Below, piece after piece: positions 10,063 through 22,619 of a stretch of DNA of 64,000 nucleotides. The position numbers and the translations under genes were made by a program. Every line of letters starts with the position of its first letter. The first letter of the stretch is position 1. This DNA comes from Doryteuthis pealeii (lineage: Eukaryota > Mollusca > Cephalopoda > Myopsida > Loliginidae), in assembly GCA_023376005.1 (NCBI GenBank), contig CM042145.1:60125364-60189363 (forward strand), written 5' to 3'. The notes beneath the pieces are model-generated. The model searched no databases and had not been told where the DNA came from. It was given only the letters and a program-made list of their open reading frames with translations.

Positions 10063-12425
10063 AGCAGATTGTGTCATCCACCTTGAAAATATGTGTTGTT
10101 TTTGTTTTGTTAGCTTAAACGACATTGTAGTTTCCATCAGATTTCATTTTACTCAGCTGCTATAAGCTCATCATTATCACAAAGTCGTTGTTAGAGAAAG
10201 AAGGCCTGGAGCGCTTAAGATAATTACTACAATAGAGTCTAGCTGGCAATGGATTATTCTCGAAGTTTATAGCGCTTAAACGGAATTATCAGGATCATTG
10301 CTATCTTACAAGAACACAGATTTATATCATTTCTCTGGGGACGACAGAATTATGTTGGCACCAGATTTTCTACTAACCTTCAATACTTAGACAATGCTGC
10401 AAGAATCACCGGTACATAGTACAAATGTTGCATCACTAGAATTAATGAAAGGTTTGAAATAATACTATATTAAATCAAAACTTTTGCAACATTTTATTTG
10501 CCTAACTTTTCAAGATACACTAAAAGCAGTCTAGCAATCAAAGTAGAGGCCATCGTGCTGCACCGTCTGAAGCCTCCTTTGTGACAATGGTGAGTTATTT
10601 TTGTTGGTCTCAACTACTTTTTCATGAAAGGGAAAGAGTGTAAAAAACGTTTTTGATCTTGTTGGAGTTTTTTTTGTTATAAGGCGTGTGCTAGATGTTC
10701 ACTTGTACTTATAGACTCGTCGATAATCATGTGACCAACCTATTGGCCAACCACTGGCAGTATTCTGCTGCTGATATTGTGACTTATACTGGCTGTTCTG
10801 GTCATACCTACACACATTGCTTTGAGCCTTCGTGGACGACGGAACATAGGATATCACTGGACCTTTTACACTACGTAGATTCCAGAACTCGGGACTTATT
10901 CACTTACCAAAGGATTCTATAACCCAAGACTTATTCAGTTACCAAAAGATTCTATAACTCAGGACTTACTTACTTATTGACTTTAAGTTCTTTACAACTG
11001 GCCAAGGATGGCGGTCAGATACTTAACAGATAGTTACAGGAAATGGTTTTGTTAAAAGGGGAAAATCAAAATATTGTATAAATTTTGATTCCACTCATGT
11101 TTACAAATAGATCCAAAGGTGACTGTTTATCAAAACTGTCAGAAATCAAAAGGTAGACTTATTTTTGCTGCTGGGGTTTAGCACTTGTTAACCATTGTGA
11201 CAATTGCAGAATAGCTACGATTTTCTTCTATAAAAACGCTCTGAGTTCTTAAAAAGTTAGTCTGACTGGAGATCCAGAGGGAAGAACAACTGCAATTGCT
11301 GAAATAAGAAATCTTTGCCACTAAAAGAAATACATCTTGCAACCCAGAAAAAAGTCCGATAAAACAACTGACGTAGTCCAGTCCACATTTGCTAAATTAT
11401 TCAATGCTAATTAGCTTAGAACAAAACGCCCTGTCTTTTCTCTCGAACCTTGTGTGCAAAATATATTCCTCTTCGTCATATATGATAATATTAAAACCGT
11501 TGTTATTGTTTACGGTGTGTTGTCTCATTCTCAGACTTGCCAATAACTACGGCAGCACACTTCCACTGATCTTCAGACCTGTCACAAAGACAAATTGCAT
11601 CGATTCCAGTTTTGCAGATCAAAAGAACACAACGTCGGTGCAGGAGGCATTGATAGGCAACTAGCCGGATGTACATGTGGTAGTTACAGAAATAAGTGAT
11701 CTTATCAAGTACCGTGGCTGGCATAGGACCACAACTTTCTACCAGTTCTTTGATCCAACGCTGATATCAGTTATTGTCCTTTGAGGCGAAAAATTCTCTT
11801 ATTGAGGCTTCCCCTTTCTCGGGTGTTGGATTATTTTGGGTACAATGTGTGTTGAGGCCACAACTTATGACTTATGTGGTGAAGATTACAACTTGTATTT
11901 ATAAACTCTTCCAAAATAGCCTTGGCTTAATCAGCCACTCAAAACGCCCAAACATGTATTTAATTTACTATATAAAGGCGTTGATAAATTGTAGTACAAT
12001 TGCTCACCGAACCAACTGACGAGGATTATACAACTCCTTAACACGAACCAACTCATGAGGATTATACAACTCCCTAAAACGGATCAGTTGACAAGGATTA
12101 AAACTGATACTACATTTTTCTACTTCAAGAAAGGATCAAACTTTATGGCACAAGGGATCTCCACCGTTAAACTGCTTGACCTACAGCCCTAAAATGACCA
12201 CACAAATCGTAACATCGTGGCTGTTGAAGCGCCGGAAGAACAGGAAGTGATTCATGGATCTGAACATGTAATAATCCTTGGGATCCAGACCCAGACTAAC
12301 TGCTGAGTGTGGCATCAGTTTAATTTCCCCATGTTTCTGGAATTGATTACAGAAACTAGCACATATACAAAGTTACACCCTTATATAAATAGTTATGATT
12401 ATAATCAAGCATTTACAAGTTCTTG
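10063..12425. other. 2.4-kb stretch without recognised gene
   Basis: I recognise no coding family. Two short direct repeats are visible: about 36 bp twice at 10888-10970 (CTTATTCA-TTACCAAA-GATTCTATAAC) and about 45 bp twice at 12007-12098 (GAACCAACT-A-GAGGATTATACAACTCC). Base composition is less AT-biased than the flanks, so a decayed transposon is possible. Confidence 0.4.
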
Positions 12426-12428
12426 AGA

Positions 12429-12746
12429 GCCCTGTCGACTGAGCCCTTAGAATACACCGACTGTACCTCTGCTGATGGGTAAAACACCCCCCCGCAAGTG
12501 GTGATCCGTTATGCCTAAGGACTTTGTTCCTTACTTAGGCTTGATAAACCGGTCGAGAAGCCTCTCTGATTAATCAGTTGGTCATGTCAAGCCCTAGCCC
12601 CTATATGATTGGCCCAGCCCTATTGTCCTTTATTTCGTATAGTTTTTAAAAGATTATTGAATACCCATCAAGAATGAGTAAAACAAAATGTATTCGGCAT
12701 AAAATAACCTAGCAAGGGTTGACATGCCGTAAAATCCAACCAACCA
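12429..12746 (+). mobile_element. repeat A, internally deleted copy
   Basis: Has the 5' end (CCCTGTCGACTGAGC), the GGCTAGACG-like middle and the 3' end with TTGACATGCCGTAAAATCC, but lacks about 270 bp between the CCCAGCCCTATTGTCC block and the AAAGATTATTGAATACCC block. Confidence 0.8.
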
Positions 12747-13070
12747 AATAACAAAAGCAGACCAACCTCTAACTATCTGTTGAATTTCTGTAAATTTTTA
12801 CCGATTTGATCTCTTGTAAATGACAAAAAAAACGTTATTGATAAATCTTTTAGCAGAATTCACGTACTAGTTTTAAGGAGAAGCATCAAATATTTCCAAA
12901 GATCTTAAAGATGAATTCCGTTATTCATAAGTAGTGGATAGTATTGATCTTGTAATTAAAATGATCATTGACACATTATATTTCTTTATAGTGAAAGCAT
13001 TATAGAAAATCGATATCAATCTTCGATAGTTTCTGTAATCACTGAGACAATGCCATACACATCGGATATT

Positions 13071-13295
13071 AAGAGGCGGTTGTCGCCCAGCGGTCATTGT
13101 TATAGGAAGTGGACACGGTAGCCCAAATTCAAATCAACTATTTTCCCGCCAGTTATTGGTAAATAGTAGGATGGACTGGTCTCTTAAACCACGGTCTAGA
13201 AGAAAAACTCTGAATTCAACCTGTTAAACTCCGCTTAAAAAATTGACCTTGTCTCACATCCTGCTCGTGTGGAGGGGTTGGTAATATATATACAA
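13071..13295 (+). mobile_element. tRNA-derived SINE, family S1
   Basis: Plus-strand copy with GCGGTTGTCGCCCAGCGGTC (decayed A-box region), CAAATTCAAATC (B-box region), GTAAATAGTAGGATGGACTGG and CTGCTCGTGTGGAGGGGTTG. Confidence 0.85.
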
Positions 13296-13419
13296 TGATA
13301 GCTTTGGTATTAAATAACCCAGGAGGGTTGATGTACCATTAAATAAAAAATAAAACCAAAGCAGACCCCAAATAAACTATCTGTTTTATACTGAAAGTTG
13401 GTTATTGCCATGCTCGAAT

Positions 13420-13975
13420 ACACAGAAAACATCCGAGGAAGGCCGGAGGATACAGCGGCCGAAACGTTGTGTTTCATGCATACCATAATAAAGATTAGAA
13501 CAACAGTCCCAAAAATCAGAACTGTAAATTTATATCGATTTGATCACTTGTTAATGACAATATATATATTGATAAATTTGTCTGAATTTTTTAGATGAGG
13601 ATTGATGTGTATAATTTTGATTTTTCGGACTGTTGTCCTCATCTTTATTGCGGTATGTAAAATCACTACGTTTCAGCCGCTGTATCCTTCGGTCTTCCTC
13701 GTGTGTTTCCTGTGTATCCCGAACATAGTAGTGACAAAACCTGGGAAATAATTTTGAATAGTTTGGCTGTTGATTAAAGAAGGCGTTGAAGAACTGTTGA
13801 AGATTTATTCCGATAATAACCTCAGAGTTTTTGCACGCAGATCATTTGATGAACAGCCAAAATATTCAAAATCATCTCATAGGTTGGGTTAAAACTATTC
13901 TGGGATACACAGGAAACCCCTGGGGAACACCGGGGATACAGCGGCCTAAAAGTTGTGATTTTACACACCACAGTC
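13420..13975. repeat. three copies of an HHR-like repeat, two inverted
   Basis: Plus copy: CCGAGGA 13433-13439, stem II GGCCG/CGGCC (13441-13445, 13456-13460), GAAAC 13461-13465. Minus copy: ACGAGGA at 13702-13696 and GAAA at 13674-13671. Third plus copy near 13905-13975 has TAAAA in place of GAAAC. These are relatives of the motif at 2974 with substitutions at C3 or U4 of the core, so cleavage is unlikely. In the plus copy helix I still pairs (ACAT with GTGT including a G-T pair). Confidence 0.6.
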
Positions 13976-14216
13976 AAAAACTTATTGATAAATGTTTTAT
14001 CAGGATTCATGAAATATTTTATAGAAGCAACAAAGATCTCCATATACGTAAAGATAAATGCTGTTGTTCATAAGTAGTGGATAGTATTGATCTTGTAATT
14101 AAAATGATCAGCGACACATTATTTTTCTTTATATTAAAAGCATTATAAAGAAAATCAATAGTAATCTTTGATAGTTTCTGTAATCACTGAGGCAATGCCA
14201 TACACATCGTATATTA

Positions 14217-14628
14217 GGAGGCGGTCGTCGTTTAACGGTCATCTTTGTTCAAATCCTGAACGAGGCTGTATGCATTTACCATTGCACTTATACAATTGGG
14301 AAATATAAGTATTTACCTAATCCATTCGCGACGGTTAGGATATGAGAAAAGGTCGTAAGTGTGGGACATCCAGTGAGATTCGCTATTCCTTAGTAATGGA
14401 TCAGCAAGATTTGCTTGCTAATAATTACGCCAAGGTGAAACAGTCTAAAGTTGGGAAAATTATGCATCCAACTATTCTCCCTTCATTTATGGCTAAACTG
14501 AGACTTTTAACGTTGGTATGGCAACCGTTCTAAGAGAAGGAACATTCTGAATTCAAACTTGTTACATTCCAATTAAAGATTGAGCCTTTGTCGCATTCAG
14601 CCCGTGTGGAGGGGTTGGGTAAATGCAC
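14217..14628 (+). mobile_element. tRNA-derived SINE, family S1 with internal insert
   Basis: Head TTGTTCAAATCCTGAACGAGG (B-box) near 14249 and tail GTGTGGAGGGGTTGGGTAAA near 14608 are separated by about 130 bp more than in the other S1 copies. Confidence 0.75.
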
Positions 14629-14858
14629 ATGCATCATGTATTAGTCGTTTATAAGGTGCAGCTTAGTAGAAATAAATGAAGTGTCCAGAATAAATTGCAA
14701 ATTAGATCCTATTATACCAGAGGTAACTTGGGGGTCTTCACTGATATCCGAGTGAGAGGATGTGCCCTCAGGTCTCCAGGACTCTTCTAAGTATTAATTA
14801 CTGCTATGATTGACTACAATATTTAGGAGATAAACGAAAAACAAACTCGGAAAATAAC

Positions 14859-15885
14859 GTAGTTTTTAATATTTTAGAAGTACACTACAATTGCAAAAAT
14901 GCTTAAATATTTCCATGATTTTTTGATGAAATTAGTAACACTGCGGTAAGAAAAATAACAAAAAAATCTTGATTCTAACTCGTCTGACATTTATCCATTA
15001 TACTCGGTCACTACACATAGATAACATCTGACCATTGGAACCCTACTTGTGTTGTATACTCTTTTCATTACTTCTTACTATTTTTCTTCTGACGTCTTTT
15101 CTATCTTACGTCTTCTTCTAACATCTTCGGCTTCGTCTTGGTGACTTCATCTTGGTCGGTCGCACTTAACTCATTTCTTCTTCCAATCAGTCCTGTTACC
15201 AAGACACCCATTAATCACAAGACCGTGTATTTTTCTTAAACTTTTATTTCCTTAACTATACATTTCATGTAACTATTTATCTGACTAACATAGCGCGCGT
15301 ATGCAGATTGAGTTACAGTTAAGGCAGGACATCTTCACTGCCTGACGTCCAACTGAAAACTGAGGACCCGACCAGGTCCACGTGACTTCACGTATTTGGC
15401 GGGTTTCTGTACTATTCATGGAAAATCCCACCATGATATGAAAATGGCCATCCCTTTAGAAATACAGGGGATTGACAATAATCTTATGCAACCGCATAGA
15501 TTATGTAACACTTGTTAAGTTTTTAATATTTTAGAAGTATATTGCAATTTCAAAAATGCTTGAATATTACCATATTTTTTATAAAACTAATGAGACTGCA
15601 GTAAGAAAAAATGATTAAAATCTTAATTTCAACTCGTCCGGCATTTATCCACTATGCTTATTCACTACACATAGATAACATCTACTCGTTAAGTCTTTAA
15701 TATTTTAGAAGTATTCTGCAATAGTAAAAATGCTTAAATATTACCATATTTTTATGAAATTAGTAACACCGCAGCAAGAGGGAAAGATAAAGATCTTGAT
15801 TCTAACTCGTCCGGCGTTTATCCACTATGACCGTTCACTGCACATAGATAAAATCTGACCATTGAAACTTACTCGTTAAGATATC
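14859..15885. repeat. 185-bp tandem repeat, three units
   Basis: Units start at about 14859, 15515 and 15686, each opening with GTTTTTAATATTTTAGAAGT and closing with CACTACACATAGATAACATCT. Units 1 and 2 are separated by a solo LTR; removing the LTR and one TSD copy restores a clean junction. Confidence 0.9.
15050..15510 (-). mobile_element. solo LTR (family L1), 4-bp TSD
   Basis: 461-bp element on the minus strand beginning TGTTACATAATC and ending GTATACAACA, flanked by CTTG on both sides (15046-15049 and 15511-15514). TG...CA ends with a 4-bp duplication are typical of LTR retrotransposons. It aligns end to end with the plus-strand copy at 58117. No internal coding region is attached, so it is a recombined solo LTR. 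The superfamily (Gypsy or another) cannot be assigned without an internal region. Confidence 0.9.
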
Positions 15886-16386
15886 ATTTATAATTCTTTT
15901 GAGATTTCAAAATCAATGTGGGCGACGCTGGAAATGAGCCAATAGCATATCAGATATCTGGAGAATAATGTCAAATAAAATATCCTAGAAGCACTTTAAT
16001 AATTTGTTATAACACAGTAATAAATCACTTGGAGGAAGAGAAAGAAGAGAAAAAAAAAGAAGAATCTTTGAACATTCGCATTATCTTTTTAGGTTTGTGA
16101 CCTCAATGTTAAATAGAAATTGATCGCAATAAAATGGAAGAATTATGATATTTTTCTCTTTTTCTTTTTGTTTATATATTTTATTCAAAATGAAAGAAAA
16201 GTAAAAAATGTGTGAGTAGAAATGAGGGAAAGCATAATGAGTGGAAAATAAAAGTCGAGTTAAGGTTTTTAGTTTAAAAAAATTAATGATGACGATAGAA
16301 TCATCTAAAATTAATTGAACAGAAGCTGTACAGAAACAGATTATTTTAATTTCATTTCAAATTCCCGATAAAGAAAATATATCAAG
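15886..16386. other. AT-rich, nothing recognised
   Basis: No gene, repeat family or motif that I can support. Confidence 0.5.

Positions 16387-16453
<67 letters not shown>
16387..16453. repeat. (TAA)n microsatellite
   Basis: About 22 trinucleotide units. No LINE copy abuts it, unlike the other (TAA)n tracts. Confidence 0.95.
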
Positions 16454-16458
<5 letters not shown>

Positions 16459-16536
16459 CATCAATCACTCAAATAACTTTTATTTGCGATCAGGAATTAA
16501 TTTGCTTCAGTAAATCCTAGCATAAATAAGATTTAA

Positions 16537-16556
16537 ACACACACACACACACACAC

Positions 16557-16602
<46 letters not shown>
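16537..16602. repeat. (CA)n-(TA)n compound microsatellite
   Basis: CA units with one slip, followed by TA units. Confidence 0.95.
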
Positions 16603-16604
<2 letters not shown>

Positions 16605-16774
16605 GAACAATAAAAGGGAGATAACTTTGTGATCCTATATATTTTTGGATTTATGTTTTGGGATTTATTTTTTCGGATTTATCGACGTCCATGAACTCAA
16701 CCGAAATATTGCAGTCATTTACAAAAACATAAACGAAAAAAATGATTTTGTAGACACACCAGAGGGATTTAGGA

Positions 16775-16815
16775 TATCCTGACGAAAGCAAAAAGCTTGA
16801 AACTTTAGGTAGAGG
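16775..16815 (+). ncRNA. hammerhead ribozyme motif
   Basis: Core CTGACGA (16779-16785); stem II AAGC/GCTT (16786-16789, 16795-16798) around five A; GAAAC at 16799-16803. Helix III is A-T, C-G, T-G (16802-16804 with 16808-16810) closed by TTA. Predicted cleavage follows A16811. Helix I pairs GA (16812-16813) with TC (16777-16778), then one mismatch and a G-T pair. A (TA)n tract starts about 45 bp downstream. Confidence 0.6.
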
Positions 16816-16855
16816 CCTACTAAAACCTTTGTATAAACAGTTATATTTAATAAAT

Positions 16856-16856
<1 letters not shown>

Positions 16857-16908
<52 letters not shown>
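16857..16908. repeat. (TA)n microsatellite
   Basis: About 50 bp, one slip. Confidence 0.95.
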
Positions 16909-16909
<1 letters not shown>

Positions 16910-17002
16910 TTAGGTAACTGTGTGTAAAAGCATCAGTTATAAATTATGGATGGTATGGATGAAATCCAGTTATAAATTGACCGTGTGTCGCATCCTCTCC
17001 AT

Positions 17003-17047
17003 GTGTATGTGTGTGTGTGTGTGTGTGTGTTTGTTTGTTTGTTTGTT
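17003..17047. repeat. (GT)n-(GTTT)n microsatellite
   Basis: GT dinucleotides change into GTTT tetranucleotides at about 17030. Confidence 0.95.
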
Positions 17048-17378
17048 TTATGTAGTAGGTGAGGAAATTAATACACATTCGTCAGTAGATCTCTATCCCA
17101 GAGGTTAGCACATACGAGGACAACGAAAACTTCTTTTGACAATCTCGGGGATTCATGTATGATATCTGAATGAAATAGGAATTTTGTAAAAGCTGCATTG
17201 CTCAATGGTTGCTAAAAACAACGAGTGGGTGAGACGGGGTCTGGAATTTTAGTTGGACATTCAAAGCAGCTGGAATTCAGACACCGAACAGAAGTTGAAT
17301 TTTCATCGGACCGGTCGCATTTGACTTGTTCGAAAGCAAAATAATTGAAAAATTACTCCGACGCACCCAAGAATATGG

Positions 17379-19186
17379 CATAAGTATTTAAGTTTTAATG
17401 TTATATTATTTAATGTTATGAATTTCATGAATTTAATGAATTTATGTTATTTAATTTAATGTTATGAAATTATGAATTTCTGTTATTTAATGTTATGTTA
17501 ATGTTATGAATTTAATGAATTTATGTTATTTTAATGATTTTGAATGTTATTTAATGTTATGTTATTTAATGTTATGAATTTAATGAATTTATGTTATGTT
17601 TAATGTGTTATGTTATGTTAATGTTATGAATTTAATGAATGTTATGTTATTTAATGTTATGAATTTAATGAATTTATGATTTAATGAATTTGTTATGTTA
17701 TGAATTTATGTTATGTTATTTAATGTTATGAATGTTATGTTATTTAATGTTATGTTATGTATTTTAATGTTATGTTATTTAATGTTATGATGAATTTAAT
17801 ATGTTATTTAATGTTATGTTATTTAATGTTATGTTAATGTTATGTTATTTAATGAATTTAATGAATTTATGTTATTTAATGTTATGTTATTTAATGTTAT
17901 GAATTTATGTTATATTTAATGTTATGAATTTAATTTATGTTATGTTATTTAATGTTATTTAATGTTATTTAATGAATTTAATGAATTTATGTTATTTATG
18001 TTATGTTATTTATGTTATGTTAATGTTATTTAATGTTATGAATTTAATGAATTTAATGTTATGTTATTTAATGTTATTTAATGTTATTTATGTTATGTTA
18101 TTTAATGTTATGAATTTAATGAATTTAATGTTATGTTATTTAATGTGTTATGTTATTTAATGTTATGAATTTAATGAATTTATGTTATTTAATGTTATGT
18201 TATTTAATGTTATGAATTTATTTTAATGTTATGTTATTTAATGTTATGAATTTAATGAATTTATGTTATGTTATGTTATTTAATGTTATGAATGAATTTA
18301 ATGTTATGTTATTTAATGTTATGAATTTAATTTATGTTTTTAATGTTATGTTATTTAATGTATGAATTTAATGAATTTATGTTATTTAATGTTATGTTAT
18401 GAATTTAATGAATTTCTGTTATTTAATGTTATGTTATTTATGTTATGAATTTAATGAATTTATGTTAATGTTATTTAATGTTATGAATTAATGAATTTAT
18501 GTTATGTTATGTTATTTAATTTAATGTTAATGTTATGTATTTAATGTTATGAATTTAATGAATTTAATTTAATGTTATGTTATTTAATGTTATGAATTTT
18601 AATTTATGAATGTGTTATTTAATGTTATGAATTTAATGAATTTATTTGAATTTCTGTTATTTAATGTTATGTTATTAATGTTATGAATTTTAATTTATGT
18701 TATTAATGTTATGATATGAATTAGAACGACTAACGAAACAAGAATGCATATAATGGAATACACTTATTTTAATTATATTTCAATTGGTTTCTATACAAAA
18801 TCATTCATAGGATTATTCTAATACGTTGGAGAATAAAACAATAATATTAGAGACCAACTAATTATGTATTAAAGCCGGTTTTCTTGAAACCAGTATGCAA
18901 ATTAACCACACCATATATCCTATAAACTTTTATTTTTTCGAGATATATAAGGCACATTGCAGAATTCTAAACACACTAATAACATGGGCTCTTTTGAGGC
19001 AAATCAAACTCCGATTTTCAAAGAGACACCGTTAATAAATAAAATCTATTCTATTCTATGCATTAATGATTTTGACTATAATTAAATACTCATTGATAAG
19101 CTTACGCAATTCCTGAGGCTAATATGGTGTAAGCAGTGACGTAGTTTTGGTTACAGATAGACAGGCACCGAAATTTCATTATAAGA
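17379..19186 (-). mobile_element. Helitron-like family F with expanded minisatellite
   Basis: The plus-strand left part (AAGTATTTAAGTTTTAATG, 17383) and right part (from AATACACTTATTTTAATTATATTTC near 18758) match the intact copy at 34229. The minus-strand 5' end is A|TCTTATAATG at 19186. The hairpin and CTAG end are not recognisable at the left. Between the halves sits a 1.3-kb minisatellite. Confidence 0.65.
17390..18715. repeat. AT-rich minisatellite, ATTTAATGTTATG theme
   Basis: About 1.3 kb built from the words TTAATGTTATG, TTATTTAATG and AATTTAATGAATTTATG in irregular order. The opening words are the normal Helitron F sequence (AGTTTTAATGTTATATTATTTAATG), so it appears to have grown from within that element. 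Confidence 0.95.
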
Positions 19187-19901
19187 TGATTTTGAATAAA
19201 GAGTTTATTCCTCTTAAGAAACAACTAAGCAGAAATGTAAATATGAAGATGGAATGAACGAAATTCCCTAGACCGTTTGACATGCCGTTAAAACCAATCA
19301 ATCTTGTGTCTACTTTTCCACTGCTACTAATGAATCTACTAATTGTCTATGTGGCCCAACAGCAAAGGACCAGTCATGAAGACTCTACAATGAACGCGAT
19401 TCCCAAACCTATAAGCATAAAAATAGTCCGTCAAAATCAATTAATGTTGTAGTAACTCTCCACTAACGATATCTTTTTTTTCCCTTTTTTCCCTTTTTTA
19501 TTTATTGAGGATAATTTTACGGAGTGTTTGTTTGCTTTTTTTTTCAGACGCCTAAATAATCTCATTGGTCTAGGTAGTGAAAAGGGGATATACTCCCTCG
19601 CTCTCTAGCTGATACCGACTTTAGTTTAGTTTACTTTCTGCAGAAATTTTATTAATAAAAGCATCGAGAAAGTAAATAAAAAGGGAAAACCGAATAATGA
19701 AAGAAGATCCTGTTGCGGCCGGAGTACAGTATGGCAACGTCTCTTTGAATACAGGATATTCCTTAAGTAATATTTTCAATCACGTATTTATTTGCGAAAC
19801 CAGAGCTTTGAACAGAGAATCTCTGTAGGTCTGGCTTAGAGTCCAGAGATAATATGTTGATTTTAATCCTTTCGATCAAACTTTTGAAAATTTAGCGGAC
19901 G
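19187..19901. other. no gene; small SINE and repeat A fragments
   Basis: Contains a repeat A 3'-end scrap (TTTGACATGCCGTTAAAACC near 19278) and an S2 fragment near 19555-19640 in plus orientation. Otherwise nothing recognised. Confidence 0.5.
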
Positions 19902-20146
19902 TATATATATTTACCAACTTCTCCGGACGAGCAGGATGTGACACAACGTCAATTTAATAAGTGAAGTTTAACAGCGTTGAATTCCGAGCTTTCTTTCTCC
20001 TAGACTCGTTACCTAACCAAGGTTAAAGGGCCCAACTGGCCGTACTATTTACCATAGCTGGGGGAATGATAGTTGGATTCATACCTTTTCCAAGGGTGTT
20101 AGCGTCATGTGAAATGCAAACAGCCTCGTCCATACAATTCTGAACA
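19902..20146 (-). mobile_element. tRNA-derived SINE, family S1
   Basis: Minus copy with TTTACCAACTTCTCCGGACG, CAATTTAATAAGTGAAGTTTAACAG, CTCCTAGACTCGTTACC and ACCATAGCTGGGGG landmarks. The head is truncated near 20146. Confidence 0.85.
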
Positions 20147-20252
20147 TAGATTAGGAATTTGTTTTTGCACGCTTCAATTGACCTTTATTCCGTGAATGGT
20201 TTCTCGTGTTTGAATGTTTGTGTTTGAATGTTTGTTTATTCTCAGAGGAACG

Positions 20253-20257
<5 letters not shown>

Positions 20258-20325
<68 letters not shown>

Positions 20326-20385
20326 GACAGACAGACAGACAGACAGAGACAGATACAGAGACAGAGACAGAGACAGAGACAGAAA
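20258..20385. repeat. (TA)n-(GA)n-(ACAG)n compound microsatellite
   Basis: Three motifs in series: TA to 20288, GA to about 20322, then ACAG and AGACAG variants. The same order recurs at 35318-35440, so the composite probably spreads within a larger repeat. Confidence 0.95.
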
Positions 20386-21188
20386 GTTAGATTGTTAGTG
20401 GACAATAGAGTGTCCACCAGGAGAACTCTCGCGGTAAGTGTGAGAAATTGTTAAATGAGAGTTGGGGAATTTTAAAACAGCCACCAGGAAGTTAGTAACT
20501 GACAGAGGACAGGTAATGAGCTTAAATTTCTAATCTAGCGAACCCGACCCCTTGTCAGTTTGGGGACCGGTCTGGAGAGAAGCTAAAAGATGTTAATAAA
20601 CTTTTGTCTAGAAGAATCATCACTACCATTGTAATGATTTCAATCTGAGTAAAATTCTCTTGACATGTGCAAAATTTCCATGAATATTCGACTGCGATTT
20701 CAAAATCAGTTTTATTTTTTTTTTTTTTTTTACTTTTAATTTTCGAATCTTTTATATTGGAAAAAACGAAAAAAAAAAAGAATGTTAAACCCTTTCAAGA
20801 CTAAATTTATTTCTAAATCTTATCAGTTTAAAGATAATTCAAATTTCAATTTGAAACGGGTCGCGAAACAAATTGAAAAGCAAATTTGAACCGAATTTAT
20901 ATCATTCTATCCATCTATGGCCAATGGCAACTCGATAAGATTAGCTTTTATTGGCTGGCTCGTCTGAAAAGGGTTAAAAATATTATTATCATCTAATATT
21001 TTAGTGACAGAAATCTCATGAAATATGGAATATTTTTTAACATATTCTTTTTTTGTACGTCACAACCTAGGTGAAGATTTTTTTATAGAAATAAATTGGC
21101 GTATTTATGAGAAAATTATCTGAAATTCTTTTGTCAAAATCTTTGGGTTCAAATCTGTCTATCAGTTTATATCTATCTATCTCAGTAC

Positions 21189-21201
21189 ACACACACACAC
21201 A

Positions 21202-21283
<82 letters not shown>

Positions 21284-21441
21284 GCCTACCTACCTTTCTA
21301 AGTATTTTCATTTCTACTACCTATATATCTATTTCAGTATGTTATTTATTTATATCAAAATACTCTCTGTCTCTCTCGCTCTCGACATTTCTTCCTACCA
21401 ATCAAAACCTTTTTATCTATCTATCTATCTATCTATCTATC
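21189..21441. repeat. (CA)n-(CT)n and (TATC)n microsatellites
   Basis: CA at 21189-21204, about 76 bp of CT to 21279, and TATC at 21416-21441. Confidence 0.95.
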
Positions 21442-21562
21442 TCCTCTGTCTGTTAATTGTTTTTACTATCTATATTAGTCTATTTATGATACATTGATAG
21501 GTTGATTGATAGATATTGAACTTGTCATGCGACAATGATTGATACATAGTATCATACTGACA

Positions 21563-21568
<6 letters not shown>

Positions 21569-21593
<25 letters not shown>

Positions 21594-21594
21594 C
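21569..21594. repeat. (TA)n microsatellite
   Basis: Short TA tract, about 135 bp from the hammerhead motif at 21728. Confidence 0.9.
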
Positions 21595-21727
21595 GCAGTT
21601 ACCATTAAATCTACCAAGCAAATAAGTATACAATCTTATTTACTTCAGGATTTTTTCACTAAAACCGATTAAAAAGTGCTCAATATAAAGAACTAAATAG
21701 ACGATTAAAATCGAATGGTTTAAAAAC

Positions 21728-21769
21728 TACCTATTTAAGTTTCTCGCGGTAGCGCGAATCTTCAGGGTA
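21728..21769 (-). ncRNA. hammerhead ribozyme motif
   Basis: On the minus strand: core CTGAAGA (21765-21759), stem II TCGCG/CGCGA with loop CTAC, GAAAC (tttc at 21740-21743 on plus). Helix III A-T, C-A mismatch, T-A with a TA loop. Helix I pairs TACC with GGTA perfectly (21766-21769 with 21728-21731). One unpaired T separates the core from stem II. Confidence 0.6.
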
Positions 21770-22115
21770 TTTTTCCAACCCTCTATATGTATTTTATAGC
21801 TGGGTAGTACCCATTTTCAATACAACGGGTGTGCTACACACCCACCTTCACACCCTATGTAACACCAAAATTTACTAGGCAGACCTTGTGTTTATTTTTA
21901 TGCCTACATCTGTTTGTTAATTCTGCTCGCGAGTTCAATATCTGTTCTGGGTCACTAGATTCTGCTATTTCTAAATATTTACATTTTTATTTCTGAAAGA
22001 GATAAAGGAGGAGTGCATAAAAATTATTATGCACTGCCAAAAATCAATACTATACCATAAGGAAAGGGTATGGGTAAATAAAACCCAAAACGACAATTTC
22101 TTTACATATATAAAT

Positions 22116-22619
22116 TGTGACATAATTATTAGATACCTAATGATTATGGCAATAGTGTAGAAATCATAATGGCGATTAGTGCAGCTGATGGCCTTGAGAG
22201 TGAGTGACAGCGCTTGACCTCACTCTCACCTTGCTTTGCGGGGATGGATCGTGAGAACCGGAAGGCATGAAAGACCCTGTCTTCCGGTTTAGGGATATAG
22301 TAAGTTTAAGTCAGTTAGAAGTTAGAAGCCGAGCTAGCAAGATGTAAGGATCTGCGCAGACGTCTGGTTTGGGGATTTATAAATAAAGTAACATCAACGT
22401 AAATCGAAGTCTTGTGTTTATTACCTAAAAACTAATAATGACACAGAGCTTCTGATAAGGAGTGATCCCCAACAGAAACCAGACCCGGAATCCCCATAGA
22501 AGACCAGACCTTAGAAGATATACCAGACCAAGTCAAGATGATAGAAGAACCAAAGTCGGCCAGAAGAATAGATGACCAAGATATAGACGAAGTAAAGAAG
22601 TAAAGAAGGCTATACAACA
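22116..22619 (+). mobile_element. LTR family L1, diverged copy
   Basis: 504 bp from TGTGACATAATTATTAG to CTATACAACA, aligning along its length with 62344. AATAAA polyadenylation signal at 22382-22387. The flanks AAAT and TTAT do not form a clean duplication, so the insertion is old or its ends have changed. Confidence 0.8.
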
